A stretch of 64,000 bases of DNA from Rhizobium sp. Root1220 (GCF_001426265.1 NZ_LMDG01000009.1:28338-92337), one strand, 5' to 3'; positions 46,788 to 57,404 are shown, numbered from the stretch's first letter. The notes: generated from the sequence alone by a model not told the origin. Translations and numbers: made by a program.

Positions 46788-47855
46788 ATGAGGGAAATAT
46801 CTCCGGTCCAGAACTGGCTGCTAATCGCGATCGTGCTTGCGGCGAGCGGCATTCTCTACGACATGCGGTTCTACGGTGGCCACCCCTTCGTCGGTGCGAC
46901 GTTCGCGCTGTTCATAGGAATGCCGATCATCGCTTTCGAACGCAAGGTGATCCTCCGTCGCCTCTACCGTCGCATGCAGACGTTGCCGACGCTCATCTTC
47001 TTCATCGCCGAAATCTTCGTCTACGAAATCCTGATGAGTGCCGGATTTGCGGTTGCCGGTCTTTCGTTTTGGTGGCTTGGCGCGATCCAGCCGGCGTCCT
47101 GGGTGGACGCGGTCATTCTCCCATTCGATACCTTCCTCTATGCGCTCGCGGTTTGCGCGCTCATCATCTTCGTGCTTCGAATACGCGAACTGCTGGGACG
47201 CGACATCTTCATGAGCATGCTGCTCAGCCGATACCGCAAACCGATCAGCGAAGAGCGTGTGTTCCTCTTCATCGACCTGGTGGATTCGACTGCCTTTGCC
47301 GAGAAGCATGGCGACCTGAAGGCGCAGCAGATGCTGAGTTCGCTGTTTGCCGCCTTCGCTGAACCGGTCAGGCGGTACAAGGGGACGATCGACGACTATA
47401 TCGGCGACGCCGCGATCATCAGCTGGCCGCTCGAGCGCGGGGTAAAGTTCGGGCGATGCGTGAACTGCATCTTCGACATCATCGGCGAAATAGAGGCTGA
47501 CGCGGAGAGCTGGTTGAAGGAATATGGACAGGTGCCTCGCCTTCGTGCAGCGCTGCACGGCGGCAATATCATCACCGCCGAAATCGGCGTCGATCACCAC
47601 AAGATCACCTATTTCGGAGACACGATAAATACAGCCTCTCGGCTGGAATCCCTCTGCAAGACGTTGAATCGCTCCGTGCTTGTTTCGGCCGACCTCGCCA
47701 AGCGGATCAGAATGCCGGAATCAATTTCGGTGGAAGATCTCGGGAGCCACGCCGTCAAGGGACGCGGGCAGAGTCTCGACGTGGTGGCGCTGGTGAAGGC
47801 CGACAACCGCACAGTGTCACCAAAGCTCAATACAGGCGTCAACTCGCCGGCATGA
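46788..47855 (+). CDS. Membrane-bound class III adenylate/guanylate cyclase
   Basis: 355 residues: about four N-terminal helices (roughly residues 8-24, 34-50, 68-98 and 108-132) and a cytoplasmic cyclase domain (about 155-345). Metal-binding Asp163 (FLFIDLVDS) and Asp207 (DYIGDA) and the transition-state Asn281 and Arg285 (GDTINTASR) are present. The residue that usually binds adenine, the Lys of K-x-(I/V)-G-D, is Asp203 here, and the partner position is Thr274, so nucleotide choice may differ. No sensor domain beyond the helices is visible. ATG 46788 has an AAAGGAC ribosome binding site. Confidence 0.9.
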   Translation: MREISPVQNWLLIAIVLAASGILYDMRFYGGHPFVGATFALFIGMPIIAFERKVILRRLYRRMQTLPTLIFFIAEIFVYEILMSAGFAVAGLSFWWLGAIQPASWVDAVILPFDTFLYALAVCALIIFVLRIRELLGRDIFMSMLLSRYRKPISEERVFLFIDLVDSTAFAEKHGDLKAQQMLSSLFAAFAEPVRRYKGTIDDYIGDAAIISWPLERGVKFGRCVNCIFDIIGEIEADAESWLKEYGQVPRLRAALHGGNIITAEIGVDHHKITYFGDTINTASRLESLCKTLNRSVLVSADLAKRIRMPESISVEDLGSHAVKGRGQSLDVVALVKADNRTVSPKLNTGVNSPA

Positions 47856-47862
47856 AACGCCG

Positions 47863-48417
47863 CTAGTGTGACGATGTGCTCGCCGACTTGTCTCGAGCCG
47901 GGTACCAGGCGGTAAACTTCATGGCGGAAACAAGCGCCAGTATGGTCACCACGATCCCCACCTTCTGCGGAAGGCTCGGCGCAAAGACCAGAAGCGCGTC
48001 GGCAGCGACCATCGCAGCGAATGCCAGACCCCAAACCGCAGATATGATGTAGTTCGTCCTTAGAAATTCCGGCGTTCCCCAGAACTGCGGCTCGACACTT
48101 TCGCGCGCGTATTGAAGCGTAAAAGGTCGGCCAATCGCCATCGAAACCAGGACGATCAGCAGCAGGCCGGCATCAACCAGGAGCCTGAACGTCCACAACG
48201 ACCAGGACGGGGTCAGCAGCACGGCATATACGGCCAGGCACACAAACAGAATAGCTGTGCCGAGTTCCAGTAGCTTCGGTGTCTTTCCTGCCATCCGCTC
48301 CCGCAGCAGGATAAAAATCGAAATCGCCGCCCCGGCAATCAGCCCCTCCGTCGGCCCGATCAGGCGATCGACGAGGGCGAAGCCTATAAATGGCAGGAAA
48401 CCAAACAGGATACCCAT
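47863..48417 (-). CDS. Multi-pass membrane protein, septation-protein-like
   Basis: 184 residues with five to six helices. Segments such as PTEGLIAGAAISIFILLRERMAGKTPKLLELGTAILFVCLAVYAVL and RPFTLQYARESVEPQFWGTPEFLRTNYIISAVWG look like the YciB/IspZ intracellular-septation family in layout, but I am not certain of homology. The ATG at 48417 follows a ten-G tract that serves as ribosome binding site. It ends convergent with the cyclase gene 7 bases away. Confidence 0.68.
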   Translation of the reverse strand: MGILFGFLPFIGFALVDRLIGPTEGLIAGAAISIFILLRERMAGKTPKLLELGTAILFVCLAVYAVLLTPSWSLWTFRLLVDAGLLLIVLVSMAIGRPFTLQYARESVEPQFWGTPEFLRTNYIISAVWGLAFAAMVAADALLVFAPSLPQKVGIVVTILALVSAMKFTAWYPARDKSASTSSH

Positions 48418-48421
48418 GACG

Positions 48422-48431
48422 CCCCCCCCCC
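48422..48431 (-). repeat. G10 homopolymer tract at a ribosome binding site
   Basis: Ten consecutive C on the plus strand, that is G10 on the coding strand, end 4 bases before the ATG of the membrane-protein gene at 48417. It is the only sequence there that can pair with the anti-Shine-Dalgarno. Such tracts are prone to slippage. Confidence 0.8.
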
Positions 48432-48520
48432 GGCCAGAGACTGGTCCACGCACGATTGATAGTTGAAAGCAAAACAGCAAACAACTCGCTTGATCCAGAT
48501 TCTTCTGTCGGTCGGCGTGC

Positions 48521-50044
48521 CTATTCGAACCGGAAGGCCAGCCTCTTGTTTGTCAGCTTGGAGAGTTGCTGAAGGCGACCATCCAGTCGCTCACCTGCAA
48601 AGTCCCGGTATTCCGCGGGTACCACGAATTCGAGATCGGCATCCGGACTGGATGAATTGCGGATTGTCAGGTTCCTGACGATGCCCGGCATCGACGCCGA
48701 AAACAGATAGACGACGCGCAACAGGCCGCCGAGCAGCTTGGCTCGCTCGATATATTGCGGTGTGGCGATCGCTGCCAGCGGGACGGTCGCTCCATCGTCG
48801 TGCGGGCCTTCGAAGCGGTAGTAGTTGGTCAGCGCGATAAATGCACGACCGGGATGGCTGATGCCGACGAAGGAGGAATGCGCGATGATGTTCAGCGCCT
48901 GTAGGCCGCGATAGTCGGGATGAGCGCGCCAGCTGATATCGGCAAGCAGACAAGCCGCCTGGCGGTAGCGCGCCTCCTCCTCAGTCTCGGCGATCCCGAA
49001 GAACGGCATCATCCGCCCGGTCCATTCGGCAAGTTCTCGGGCGTGTTCTGGAGAACGGGCACGCAGGATCGCCAATTCACCGGCCGCCTCCAGCAAAGGA
49101 TCCGCGCGGCGCTCGCGTTCAGAAAGAAGTGAGTAGAGGTAGCCTTCGCGAACGCCCTGCCCCGAGAACGAAATGACTGAGGGCTTCATCACGCTCAGCA
49201 CCTCCTTCATGGCGACAGCGCCGAACGGCAGCAATGCTCGGCGATACTTTGAAACAGCCATCCACGCCGGGTCTCTCGAATCCTTGGCCGCTTCGACCTG
49301 ATCGAGAAATTGCATCATTGCTTCGAACGTGATCTCGTAACCCTGCATCATGTGCAGTGGGTAACTGGTCAACTCCATGTGCAGTTTGGCGATGTTTCGC
49401 CAGGTGCCGCCGACCGCGTAAAAGGTGCGTCCCTGGCCTTTGGCCAAAAGCTTGGCGCTGGTCTTCACATGCTTGCGCGCGAACGTCCGCGCCTTGTCCA
49501 TCGAGCCGCCGGCATATTCCGACAATCGCAGACCACCGAGGGGCAAGGTGACACCCTTGCCGATTTCCTTGCCCTTGATGTCGATGAGCTCCAGCGATCC
49601 GCCGCCGAGGTCGCCCGCGATGCCATCGGGTGTGTAAAAGCCGCTGACGACGCCGAGCGCGGAGAACTTCGCTTCCTCCTCGCCGGAGAGAACGCGAACC
49701 TTGCGCTGCAGAATGGTCTCGGCCCTGTGAATGAAGTCCGGCCCGTTCGAGGCCTCGCGAGCCGCAGCGGTCGCCAACACATACATGGTTGCTGCGCGGG
49801 CCTGATCCGACAATGCCTTGAACCGGTGCAGGGCGGCCAGCGCGCGCTCGACGCTCGCCTCGTCCATCTTCCCGGTCATCGCAATGCCTTTGCCCAGACC
49901 GCAGAGCACCTTTTCGTTGAAAAGGATCGTCGGCGACCGGGACATGCCTTCATAGATGACCACACGGATCGAATTCGACCCGATATCGACAACGGAGACC
50001 GGGGCAATCCCTGGAAGGCGCCCCTGGGCTTCTGATTCAACCAT
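48521..50044 (-). CDS. ppx: Exopolyphosphatase / pppGpp phosphohydrolase
   Basis: Releases phosphate from polyphosphate ends. 507 residues with the sugar-kinase/HSP70-like ATPase fold: VVDIGSNSIRVVIYEG (phosphate-1), ATAAAREASNG, SGEEEAKFSALGVVSG and AGDLGGGSLELIDI (phosphate-2), then a C-terminal HD-like helical domain (YRQAACLLADISWRAHPDYR). It starts 12 bases after the ppk stop and forms an operon with it. Confidence 0.94.
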   Translation of the reverse strand: MVESEAQGRLPGIAPVSVVDIGSNSIRVVIYEGMSRSPTILFNEKVLCGLGKGIAMTGKMDEASVERALAALHRFKALSDQARAATMYVLATAAAREASNGPDFIHRAETILQRKVRVLSGEEEAKFSALGVVSGFYTPDGIAGDLGGGSLELIDIKGKEIGKGVTLPLGGLRLSEYAGGSMDKARTFARKHVKTSAKLLAKGQGRTFYAVGGTWRNIAKLHMELTSYPLHMMQGYEITFEAMMQFLDQVEAAKDSRDPAWMAVSKYRRALLPFGAVAMKEVLSVMKPSVISFSGQGVREGYLYSLLSERERRADPLLEAAGELAILRARSPEHARELAEWTGRMMPFFGIAETEEEARYRQAACLLADISWRAHPDYRGLQALNIIAHSSFVGISHPGRAFIALTNYYRFEGPHDDGATVPLAAIATPQYIERAKLLGGLLRVVYLFSASMPGIVRNLTIRNSSSPDADLEFVVPAEYRDFAGERLDGRLQQLSKLTNKRLAFRFE

Positions 50045-50056
50045 GCAGGTCCAGTT

Positions 50057-52261
50057 TTATCTTTTTGTTCGGCCCGAAAGCAGGCCGGCGATCAGCTTGG
50101 GCGCGCTGGACTTCAGGGCTTCACCGCGGCCGGAAAGGCTAGGGTTGGTCATGAAGTACTGTTGCGCATTGAACGGCTCTTCGCCCTTGCGCACTTCCAT
50201 GCGCCGAGACGTGCCGTCGGGCAATATCTCGTAGCTTTGCTGATTGTCAATGAGGTTGCCGAGCATGATCTGTGACAAAACCTGCTCGTGGACCGTCGGA
50301 TTGGTCAGCGGAACCAACGTTTCGACGCGCCGGTCGAGGTTTCTCGGCATCATGTCGGCAGAGCCGATATAGACGAGCGCCTTGTCCGACGGCAGCCCGT
50401 GGCCGTTGCCGAAGCAGAAGATACGGCTATGCTCGAGAAAGCGGCCGACAATCGACTTGACGCGGATGTTCTCGGACAGACCTGCGACCTGCGGACGCAG
50501 GCAGCAGATGCCGCGAATGACCAGTTCTATCTCCACGCCGGCGCGGCTCGCCGTGTAAAGCGCATCGATGATCTCGGGATCGACCAGCGAATTCATCTTC
50601 ATCCAGATCGCCGCCGGAGCGCCGCTCGTGGCGTGCTTTATCTCTTCTTCGATGTGGCGAACAATGCGCGAGCGCAGCGTGTAGGGCGACACCGCGAGCT
50701 TCATGCTCTGTTCCGGCTCGCCATAGCCGGTGATGAAGTTGAAGATGTTCGCCATGTCGTGGGCGATAACCGGGTTGCAGGTGAAGAACGACAAATCGGT
50801 GTAGATCTTCGCGGTGATCGGGTGGTAGTTGCCTGTTCCGAGGTGGCAATAGCTGCGCAGCTTGCCCTCCTCGCGGCGCACGACCAGCGACATCTTGGAG
50901 TGCGTCTTCAATTCGATGAAGCCGAAGACGACCTGCACGCCGGCGCGCTCGAGGTCGCGGGCCCAACGGATGTTGGCCTCTTCGTCGAAGCGGGCCTTGA
51001 GCTCGACCAGCGCCGTCACAGATTTACCCGACTCGGCGGCATCGATCAGAGCCCGAACGATCGGGCTGTCGTTCGAGGTGCGGTAAAGCGTCTGCTTTAT
51101 CGCCAGGACGTCAGGATCGCGCGCAGCCTGCAGAAGAAACTGGACCACCACGTCGAATGATTCATAGGGGTGGTGGACCACCATGTCCTTTTCGCGGATT
51201 GCAGCGAAGCAATCACCGGCGTGTTCGCGGACCCGTTCGGGAAATCGGGCATTGTAGGGCGGAAACCGCAGGTCGTCGCGCGGCGCCTTGGTGATCTCGG
51301 AGAGTGTATTAAGGGCGAGCAACCCCGGCAGAACCGCGACGCGGTTGTCGGGAACGTTCAATGCCTGAACGACGAACTGGCGCAGCGACGCCGGCATTTC
51401 GGAGTCCGTTTCGATGCGGATCACTGAACCGCGGCGACGGCGCTTCAAGGCGGTCTCGAAGAAGCGGACCAGATCTTCGGCCTCTTCTTCGACCTCGATA
51501 TCGCTGTCACGGATGATGCGGAAGGTACCCGAGCCCTGCACCTCATAGCCGGGATAAAGCCGGTAGATGAAGATATTGGCGACATCTTCCAGAGTGATGT
51601 AGCGAATCGTGTTGCCGTCGTCGGGCAGACGGACGAAGCGATCCAGCGCCGGCGGCAGGCGCAGCAACGCGGTCATCGGATCGCGACCGTTCTTGCTGAC
51701 CAGTTGCAGGCCGATCGAGAATCCGAGGTTCGGGATGAAGGGAAACGGATGCGCCGGATCGATCGACAGCGGCGTCAGCACCGGAAAAATCGCCTGTTCG
51801 AACTCGGTCGCAAGCCAGTTGCGGTCGGTCTCGCTGAGTGCGCCTGGACGGACGATCAGGATATCTTCCTTGGCGAGGTACTGCTGTAGAACGGCAAGCG
51901 ATGCCTGCTGTTCCATCTGCAGGTTGTCGATCTCCTGCAAAATGGCATCAAGCTGCTCAGCCGGCGTCTTGCCGTCGGGGGTCCGGACCACGATGTTCTG
52001 ACGGACCTGCGCTTCCAGGCCGGCAACGCGCACCATGAAAAATTCATCGAGGTTGGCAGCCGAAATCGAAAGAAATCGGACGCGCTCGAGCAGCGGATGT
52101 TCGATGTTCAGCGTTTCTTCGAGAACGCGGCGATTGAACTGCAGCCACGAGAATTCGCGATTGATGAAACGCTCGGGGCTGGCAAGCAGCTGCTCCAGCG
52201 GGGGCACGCTGTCCTTGGTTTCCGGAGAAGGTTCGTGGTGCTCCGCGACTGCGCTATCCAT
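50057..52261 (-). CDS. ppk1: Polyphosphate kinase 1
   Basis: Makes polyphosphate from ATP. 734 residues: N-terminal domain ([19 protein letters not shown]), head domain, and the two PLD-like catalytic domains. The autophosphorylated His454 is in [11 protein letters not shown]; the ATP-site [26 protein letters not shown] and [17 protein letters not shown] are present. Part of the conserved perM-hdaA-ppk-ppx run, with a 63-bp gap after hdaA. Confidence 0.96.
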   Translation of the reverse strand: MDSAVAEHHEPSPETKDSVPPLEQLLASPERFINREFSWLQFNRRVLEETLNIEHPLLERVRFLSISAANLDEFFMVRVAGLEAQVRQNIVVRTPDGKTPAEQLDAILQEIDNLQMEQQASLAVLQQYLAKEDILIVRPGALSETDRNWLATEFEQAIFPVLTPLSIDPAHPFPFIPNLGFSIGLQLVSKNGRDPMTALLRLPPALDRFVRLPDDGNTIRYITLEDVANIFIYRLYPGYEVQGSGTFRIIRDSDIEVEEEAEDLVRFFETALKRRRRGSVIRIETDSEMPASLRQFVVQALNVPDNRVAVLPGLLALNTLSEITKAPRDDLRFPPYNARFPERVREHAGDCFAAIREKDMVVHHPYESFDVVVQFLLQAARDPDVLAIKQTLYRTSNDSPIVRALIDAAESGKSVTALVELKARFDEEANIRWARDLERAGVQVVFGFIELKTHSKMSLVVRREEGKLRSYCHLGTGNYHPITAKIYTDLSFFTCNPVIAHDMANIFNFITGYGEPEQSMKLAVSPYTLRSRIVRHIEEEIKHATSGAPAAIWMKMNSLVDPEIIDALYTASRAGVEIELVIRGICCLRPQVAGLSENIRVKSIVGRFLEHSRIFCFGNGHGLPSDKALVYIGSADMMPRNLDRRVETLVPLTNPTVHEQVLSQIMLGNLIDNQQSYEILPDGTSRRMEVRKGEEPFNAQQYFMTNPSLSGRGEALKSSAPKLIAGLLSGRTKR

Positions 52262-52324
52262 TATTTTTGCCCCATTTCGTTAGGCCAAGCGAATTATATC
52301 AGTTTCACGACGGAACTGTGACAG

Positions 52325-53038
52325 TCAATCGAACGAGTCGGAATTACCCAATTCATTCAACACCTCAGCGACAAGCGAACGGCTTATTTTAGTGCCGCGT
52401 GAGAGCGCAAGCCGATCAAGCCTTTCGACTATCGTCTGGGCCGCGTTCAGCGACCTCTCCATCCGATTGACGATATAGAGGACAAGTCTGTCATCTATAT
52501 AAAGCTGGCGGTCGGCAAAGAGCTTGACGATCACCTGCGACAGCAATTCCTCATCGGGTTCGCCGATTTCAACCACCGTCGCAGCCTTAAGACGCGAGCG
52601 CAGGTCCGCGAGCTGGACCGGCCAAGACATCGGCCAAAGACGGCTCGTCATCAGCAGGCTGTTGCCGTTTTCGCGTACGCTATTGATGACGTGGAAAAGC
52701 TCGGTATCATCGAATCCCACGCGATCGACGTCCTCGAACAGAACGTGACCATTGGCTGCATCGACCGCCGCGTTCGCACCCGCTTTCGGATGAATCGTGA
52801 TCGCGCCGCTGTGTTCCCTCCAGATGTTCGCAAGGTGCGATTTTCCCGAACCCACCGGACCGGCAAGGATCACCACCGGGGACGGCCATTGCGGCCAGGC
52901 GTCCACGATAGCCACGGCGGCGGCCAATTTTTCGGAGACCAAAAGATCGTCGCGCCCGCTTGCTGCATCGTGAGAAAAGGCCAGAGGAAGCTGCTCGTCG
53001 GCCTTGCGCCTTGGATCAGCGTTTTTCACTTCAGTCAT
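52325..53038 (-). CDS. hdaA: DnaA regulatory inactivator HdaA
   Basis: Promotes hydrolysis of DnaA-bound ATP at the replication clamp and so limits re-initiation. 237 residues: a clamp-binding motif QLPLAF (residues 16-21), an AAA+ domain with Walker A GPVGSGKS (60-67), Walker B VLFEDVDR, and sensor elements (LLMTSRLWP, LRSRLKAATVVEIGEPDEELL). The DnaA domain IV is absent, as expected for Hda. ATGA overlap with the preceding permease gene. Confidence 0.92.
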   Translation of the reverse strand: MTEVKNADPRRKADEQLPLAFSHDAASGRDDLLVSEKLAAAVAIVDAWPQWPSPVVILAGPVGSGKSHLANIWREHSGAITIHPKAGANAAVDAANGHVLFEDVDRVGFDDTELFHVINSVRENGNSLLMTSRLWPMSWPVQLADLRSRLKAATVVEIGEPDEELLSQVIVKLFADRQLYIDDRLVLYIVNRMERSLNAAQTIVERLDRLALSRGTKISRSLVAEVLNELGNSDSFD

Positions 53039-54156
53039 TTGGGATCAGCTTTTACTTTCCCGATCTGGCCTGTCTTCTCCACGCCAGCATAGAGGTCGCT
53101 TTCAAGGTAACGCGAAAGAGCAAAGCGGACAAGCACGCCGACAGCCGCGGCCGCTGGAACAGCGACCAACAGGCCGACGAAACCGAACAGCGCTCCAAAG
53201 GCAAAGAGCGCAAACATCAGCCACACCGGATGCAGCCCGACGCTGTGACCGACAAGCTTCGGCTGCAGGATATTGCCTTCCATGAACTGTCCACTGAAGA
53301 AGACAGCAAGGACTGCACCCACCCAGACGTAGTCCGGCCAGAATTGGACGATGGCAACTCCGACCGCCAGAACGAGCCCAACCATGGAGCCGACATACGG
53401 AATGAAGCTGATCATGCCGGCGAAAAGGCCGATCAGCAGGCCGAAGTTCAGGCCGACCAGCGATAGACCGACGGCGTACCAGATGCCCAGGATGAGGCAC
53501 AAGGAGCCCTGCCCGCGAATGAAGCCTGCGATCGCCTGGTCGATCTCGTGCATGATCTGGTGAACGTTCACCACGTAATCGCGCGGAATGTATTTATCCA
53601 CCTTGGAGACCATGCGGTCCCAATCAAGCAGCATGTAGAAGGCCACGACCGGCGTTACGATCATCAGCGAAATGACGTTGACGACGGCAAGGCCCGAGCT
53701 CCAAACCTGACTGAAAAGGCCAGTTAGCAGACCAAAACCCTGAGAAAGGATTTCCGAGAAATTGTTCTTGATCGACCCCAGCTGGCTCTTGATCCATTCC
53801 GGCAGAACCGAATCCTGGGACTTCGCGATGAAGGTTTGCAGTTGATCGATGTATACGGGCAGCCGCCCGGCAAAATCGCTGAACTGGCTGGCAAGAATCG
53901 GGATGAGGATCATGAGGGCGAGAACGATCAGGATCACGAACGAGATCAGGATGACGATCGTCGCCATCAGACGGCTCAATCCCAGCCGTTCCAGCCGGTC
54001 GGCCACGGGATCCAGGAAATAGGCCAGAGCCATCCCTGCGAGGAAGGGCAGCAGGATCGAGCTGAATACGAAAAGGAAGGCGATGAAAAATGCGAGTACA
54101 CTCAGCCAGAAGATCACCTGGCGTTTCAGACCTGCCCCGCTAACCCGCTGTGGCAT
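53035..54156 (-). CDS. AI-2E family (PerM-like) transporter
   Basis: 373 residues from ATG 54156 (GGGGAAT ribosome binding site), with about eight helices: two near the N-terminus, and a C-terminal block typical of the family (GLSLVGLNFGLLIGLFAGMISFIPYVGSMVGLVLAV then EGNILQPKLVGHSVGLHPVWLM). The family name comes from one autoinducer exporter, yet most members have other or unknown substrates such as Na+/H+ exchange. In alphaproteobacteria it often precedes hdaA. Confidence 0.92.
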   Translation of the reverse strand: MPQRVSGAGLKRQVIFWLSVLAFFIAFLFVFSSILLPFLAGMALAYFLDPVADRLERLGLSRLMATIVILISFVILIVLALMILIPILASQFSDFAGRLPVYIDQLQTFIAKSQDSVLPEWIKSQLGSIKNNFSEILSQGFGLLTGLFSQVWSSGLAVVNVISLMIVTPVVAFYMLLDWDRMVSKVDKYIPRDYVVNVHQIMHEIDQAIAGFIRGQGSLCLILGIWYAVGLSLVGLNFGLLIGLFAGMISFIPYVGSMVGLVLAVGVAIVQFWPDYVWVGAVLAVFFSGQFMEGNILQPKLVGHSVGLHPVWLMFALFAFGALFGFVGLLVAVPAAAAVGVLVRFALSRYLESDLYAGVEKTGQIGKVKADPK

Positions 54157-54400
54157 CACATTCCCCGTTGATCGAGCGCCGCTCCGAACCACATCACATC
54201 GAGGCGGCCTTTGAGCCAAATAGGATGCAGCCGCAAGAATGGTCAACCCCGCCGCTTAAAATCCCGAACAAGACACTCAAAAGAGCGGGAAAATAGGGCT
54301 TTCGCCGCACGCTCCCTTGCATAAACGCCCCTGTCATGCAATTGCGACCGCATATGATGCGGGCACATTTCCCGCCCGAAGACAGCCATCGGAGAGCAGC

Positions 54401-55474
54401 ATGAGCCAGTCTGGAAAAAACGGCCTGACCTATAGCGACGCAGGCGTCGACATCGATGCCGGCAACCTCTTGGTGGAGAAGATCAAGCCTGCGGTTCGCT
54501 CGACCCGCCGCCCGGGCGCGGATGGCGAAATCGGCGGCTTCGGCGGTCTTTTCGATCTCAAGGCTGCGGGCTTCACCGATCCGGTTCTGGTGGCCGCCAA
54601 TGACGGCGTTGGTACCAAGCTGAAGATCGCCATCGATGCGGATTATCACGACACGGTCGGCATCGACCTTGTTGCGATGTGTGTCAATGATCTGGTCGTC
54701 CAGGGTGCCGAGCCTCTGTTCTTCCTCGACTACTTCGCCACCGGCAAGCTCGACCCCGACCAGGGCGCCAAGATTGTCGAAGGCATTGCTGCCGGCTGCC
54801 GTGATGCAGGCTGTGCGCTGATCGGTGGCGAGACCGCCGAAATGCCGGGCATGTATTCCTCCGGCGACTACGACCTTGCCGGCTTTGCCGTTGGCGCAGC
54901 TGAGCGCGGCCAGCTGCTGCCATCGGGCGACATTGCCGAAGGCGACGTGATCCTCGGCCTCGCCTCCTCGGGCGTTCACTCGAACGGCTTCTCGCTGGTG
55001 CGCAAGATCGTCGGCATCTCCGGCCTCGCCTGGGATGCGCCGGCACCATTCGCCGAGGGCAAGACGCTCGGCGAAGCGCTGCTGACCCCGACCCGCATCT
55101 ATGTGAAGCAGTTGCTGAAGGCGATCCGCGATACTGGATCGATCAAGGCGTTGGCGCACATCACCGGCGGCGGCTTCCCCGAGAATATTCCGCGGGTTCT
55201 GCCGAAGCATCTGACTGCAGAGATCGATCTCAGCGCCGTCAACGTTCCCGCTGTCTTCTCCTGGCTCTCCAAGACCGGTGGCGTCGAAGCCAACGAGATG
55301 CTGCGGACCTTCAACTGCGGCATCGGCATGATCGCCGTCGTCTCGGCCGAAAATGTCGTGACCGTGACGGCTGCGCTTGAAGCAGAAGGCGAAAAGGTCG
55401 TGCAGCTTGGCCGGATGACCGCGCGCGCCGAAGGTGCCGGCGGCACGCTCTACAAGGGTACGCTCGCCATATGA
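54401..55474 (+). CDS. purM: Phosphoribosylformylglycinamidine cyclo-ligase
   Basis: Closes the imidazole ring in purine synthesis (AIR synthetase). 357 residues from ATG 54401 with a GGAGAG upstream. Signatures: [75 protein letters not shown] and [15 protein letters not shown]. Its TGA overlaps the ATG of purN. Confidence 0.97.
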   Translation: MSQSGKNGLTYSDAGVDIDAGNLLVEKIKPAVRSTRRPGADGEIGGFGGLFDLKAAGFTDPVLVAANDGVGTKLKIAIDADYHDTVGIDLVAMCVNDLVVQGAEPLFFLDYFATGKLDPDQGAKIVEGIAAGCRDAGCALIGGETAEMPGMYSSGDYDLAGFAVGAAERGQLLPSGDIAEGDVILGLASSGVHSNGFSLVRKIVGISGLAWDAPAPFAEGKTLGEALLTPTRIYVKQLLKAIRDTGSIKALAHITGGGFPENIPRVLPKHLTAEIDLSAVNVPAVFSWLSKTGGVEANEMLRTFNCGIGMIAVVSAENVVTVTAALEAEGEKVVQLGRMTARAEGAGGTLYKGTLAI

Positions 55475-56145
55475 CGACGCCGCGCAAACGCACCGTCGTG
55501 TTCATCTCGGGTGGCGGCTCCAACATGATGGCGCTGGTCTCTGCTGCCAAGGCCGGCGACTACCCTGCCGAGATCGTCGGCGTCATTTCCGACAAGCCGG
55601 ATGCGGGCGGGCTTGCCAAGGCTGCAGCCGAGGGCATCGCGACCTACGCATTCCCACGCAAGGACTACGCTAGCAAGGAAGCCCACGAACAGGCGATCTT
55701 TGAGGCACTCGACGCGCTCTCGCCGGATATTCTCTGCCTTGCAGGCTATATGCGGCTGCTGAGCGGCACGTTCATCCAGCGCTACGAGGGGAAAATGATC
55801 AACATCCACCCTTCGCTGCTGCCATTGTTTCCCGGCCTCCATACGCATCAGCGCGCAATCGACGCCGGCATGCGGATCGCCGGCTGCACGGTTCATTTCG
55901 TTACCGAAGGCATGGATGAGGGCCCGGTCATTGGCCAGGCAGCTGTGCCCGTTCTCTCCGACGATACGGCTGATACACTGGCCGGACGCGTTCTCACCGT
56001 CGAGCACCAGATCTATCCGCAGGCACTGCGGCTTTTCGCGGAAGGCAAGGTGGCGATGCAAGGCGGCAAGGCCGTCAGCAGTGGTGCGGCCACGATGTCG
56101 ACGTCAGGCGCTCAGGTGATTTCGCTAATCGGCGACAAAGGCTGA
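55471..56145 (+). CDS. purN: Phosphoribosylglycinamide formyltransferase
   Basis: 10-formyl-THF-dependent formylation of GAR in purine synthesis. 224 residues. Motifs: [28 protein letters not shown], the catalytic [24 protein letters not shown] (Asn, His) and [23 protein letters not shown] with the catalytic Asp. Overlaps purM by four bases (ATGA), a classic purMN operon. A hairpin follows 54 bases downstream. Confidence 0.97.
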   Translation: MTTPRKRTVVFISGGGSNMMALVSAAKAGDYPAEIVGVISDKPDAGGLAKAAAEGIATYAFPRKDYASKEAHEQAIFEALDALSPDILCLAGYMRLLSGTFIQRYEGKMINIHPSLLPLFPGLHTHQRAIDAGMRIAGCTVHFVTEGMDEGPVIGQAAVPVLSDDTADTLAGRVLTVEHQIYPQALRLFAEGKVAMQGGKAVSSGAATMSTSGAQVISLIGDKG

Positions 56146-56198
56146 TAATTTCGGCCTGACAGCTGGTCAGACATTCAAGACACAATTTGACTTTGCGA

Positions 56199-56223
56199 TT
56201 TGGGCCCGGCAAGCGGGCCCAAA
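56199..56223. terminator. Terminator-like hairpin between purN and phnM
   Basis: TTTGGGCCCG and CGGGCCCAAA form a 10-bp perfect stem with a 5-base loop, 18 bases from the phnM stop and 54 from the purN stop. No long T run follows on either strand, though each side is AT-flanked. Position between convergent gene ends supports a terminator. Confidence 0.65.
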
Positions 56224-56240
56224 TTCGTTCCGGCTGAAGT

Positions 56241-57404
56241 TCAGGCTGCCAGCGAACGCGGCTGGTGCAGCGTGCCGTCGCTATAGACGAAACGGCCGCC
56301 GCGGAAGGTGGCGCGGATACGGTGAACGTCACCCGCTTCGACAACCACCAGGTCGGCACGCTGGCCGATGGCGATCTCACCACGATCAAGAAGGCCTGCG
56401 GAGCGCGCAGCGGTCTTCGTTGCCATGGCAACGGCGGTCGGGAGACTGGTTTGCTCGGCGATCTTGAAGACGCCGGGCACGAAGGCGGCCGGGTGATAGT
56501 CGGCGGCGATCACAGACAGGACACCGGCGCGGGCTGCGTCGAGTGCGCTGAGGTTGCCAGACATCGACTGACCGCGCAGCGCGTTCGGCGCACCCATCAG
56601 CGTCCAGAGGCCACGACGGCGGGCTTCCTCGGCGGCCGGCAGCGTTACTGGGAACTCGCTGATGCTGACGCCTATGGCATGCATTTCGGCAACCTTCTCG
56701 GCGCTGTCGTCGTCATGCGAGGCGAGCGACAGCTCGTGGCGCAGCGACAGGTCGACGATGTGGCGGAGCTTGGCCTCGATCTCGGGATTTTCGCGCATGG
56801 CGATGCGCTTGGCGACCATCTCGGCAGCCGTCTCCTCGGAGATGGCGCGGCGCTCGGCAATGCTAAGGATATAGCTCTGGATATTGTTGTACTGGCCCTG
56901 CCCCGGCGTGTGGTCGGTCAGCGACACCATATCGACATGGCCGGCCTCGATCAGCTTTTCCAGCGCCGGTGCAGCACCGATATTGGTGATCTCGTAGCGG
57001 GCGTGAACGCGGTGATCGATCAGCAGGCTGTCGTTGAGGCGATTGACGCCTTCGATGACAGCGCAGGTGGTTTCCAGCGAGCGGACGTGGCCATAAACGC
57101 TCTCGGTGGCGAAGGATACGGCAGCATAAGCAGTGGTCACGCCATGCGCGGCGAGCTTCTTGTCGAGTTCGTGAATGCCGAAATCGATCGGCATCATCGC
57201 GTTCGGACGCGGCGCGATCTCACGCTCGATCATGTCACCATGGAGATCGACAAAACCTGGCATCAGCAGACGTCCCTCGCCGTCAATCGCGGCGCCCGCG
57301 ACCGGCTCTGGCCGGATCTCGGCAATCACGCCATCCTCGATGCGGACCGAGCCTTTGTTCACGACCTCATCTGGCAGAACGATCGTGAAATTGCTGAGCC
57401 ACAT
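56241..57404 (-). CDS. phnM: Alpha-D-ribose 1-methylphosphonate 5-triphosphate diphosphatase PhnM
   Basis: Carbon-phosphorus lyase pathway enzyme that removes diphosphate from the ribosylated phosphonate. 387 residues of amidohydrolase fold: LLMPGFVDLHGDMIEREIAPRP, with the HxD-like metal residues; DHTPGQGQYNN; SLASHDDDSAEKVAEMHAIGVSISEFPVT; and VIAADYHPAAF. ATG 57404 has an AAGGAGAAAG ribosome binding site. No other phn gene is in the window, so the rest of the pathway must be elsewhere. Confidence 0.93.
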   Translation of the reverse strand: MWLSNFTIVLPDEVVNKGSVRIEDGVIAEIRPEPVAGAAIDGEGRLLMPGFVDLHGDMIEREIAPRPNAMMPIDFGIHELDKKLAAHGVTTAYAAVSFATESVYGHVRSLETTCAVIEGVNRLNDSLLIDHRVHARYEITNIGAAPALEKLIEAGHVDMVSLTDHTPGQGQYNNIQSYILSIAERRAISEETAAEMVAKRIAMRENPEIEAKLRHIVDLSLRHELSLASHDDDSAEKVAEMHAIGVSISEFPVTLPAAEEARRRGLWTLMGAPNALRGQSMSGNLSALDAARAGVLSVIAADYHPAAFVPGVFKIAEQTSLPTAVAMATKTAARSAGLLDRGEIAIGQRADLVVVEAGDVHRIRATFRGGRFVYSDGTLHQPRSLAA

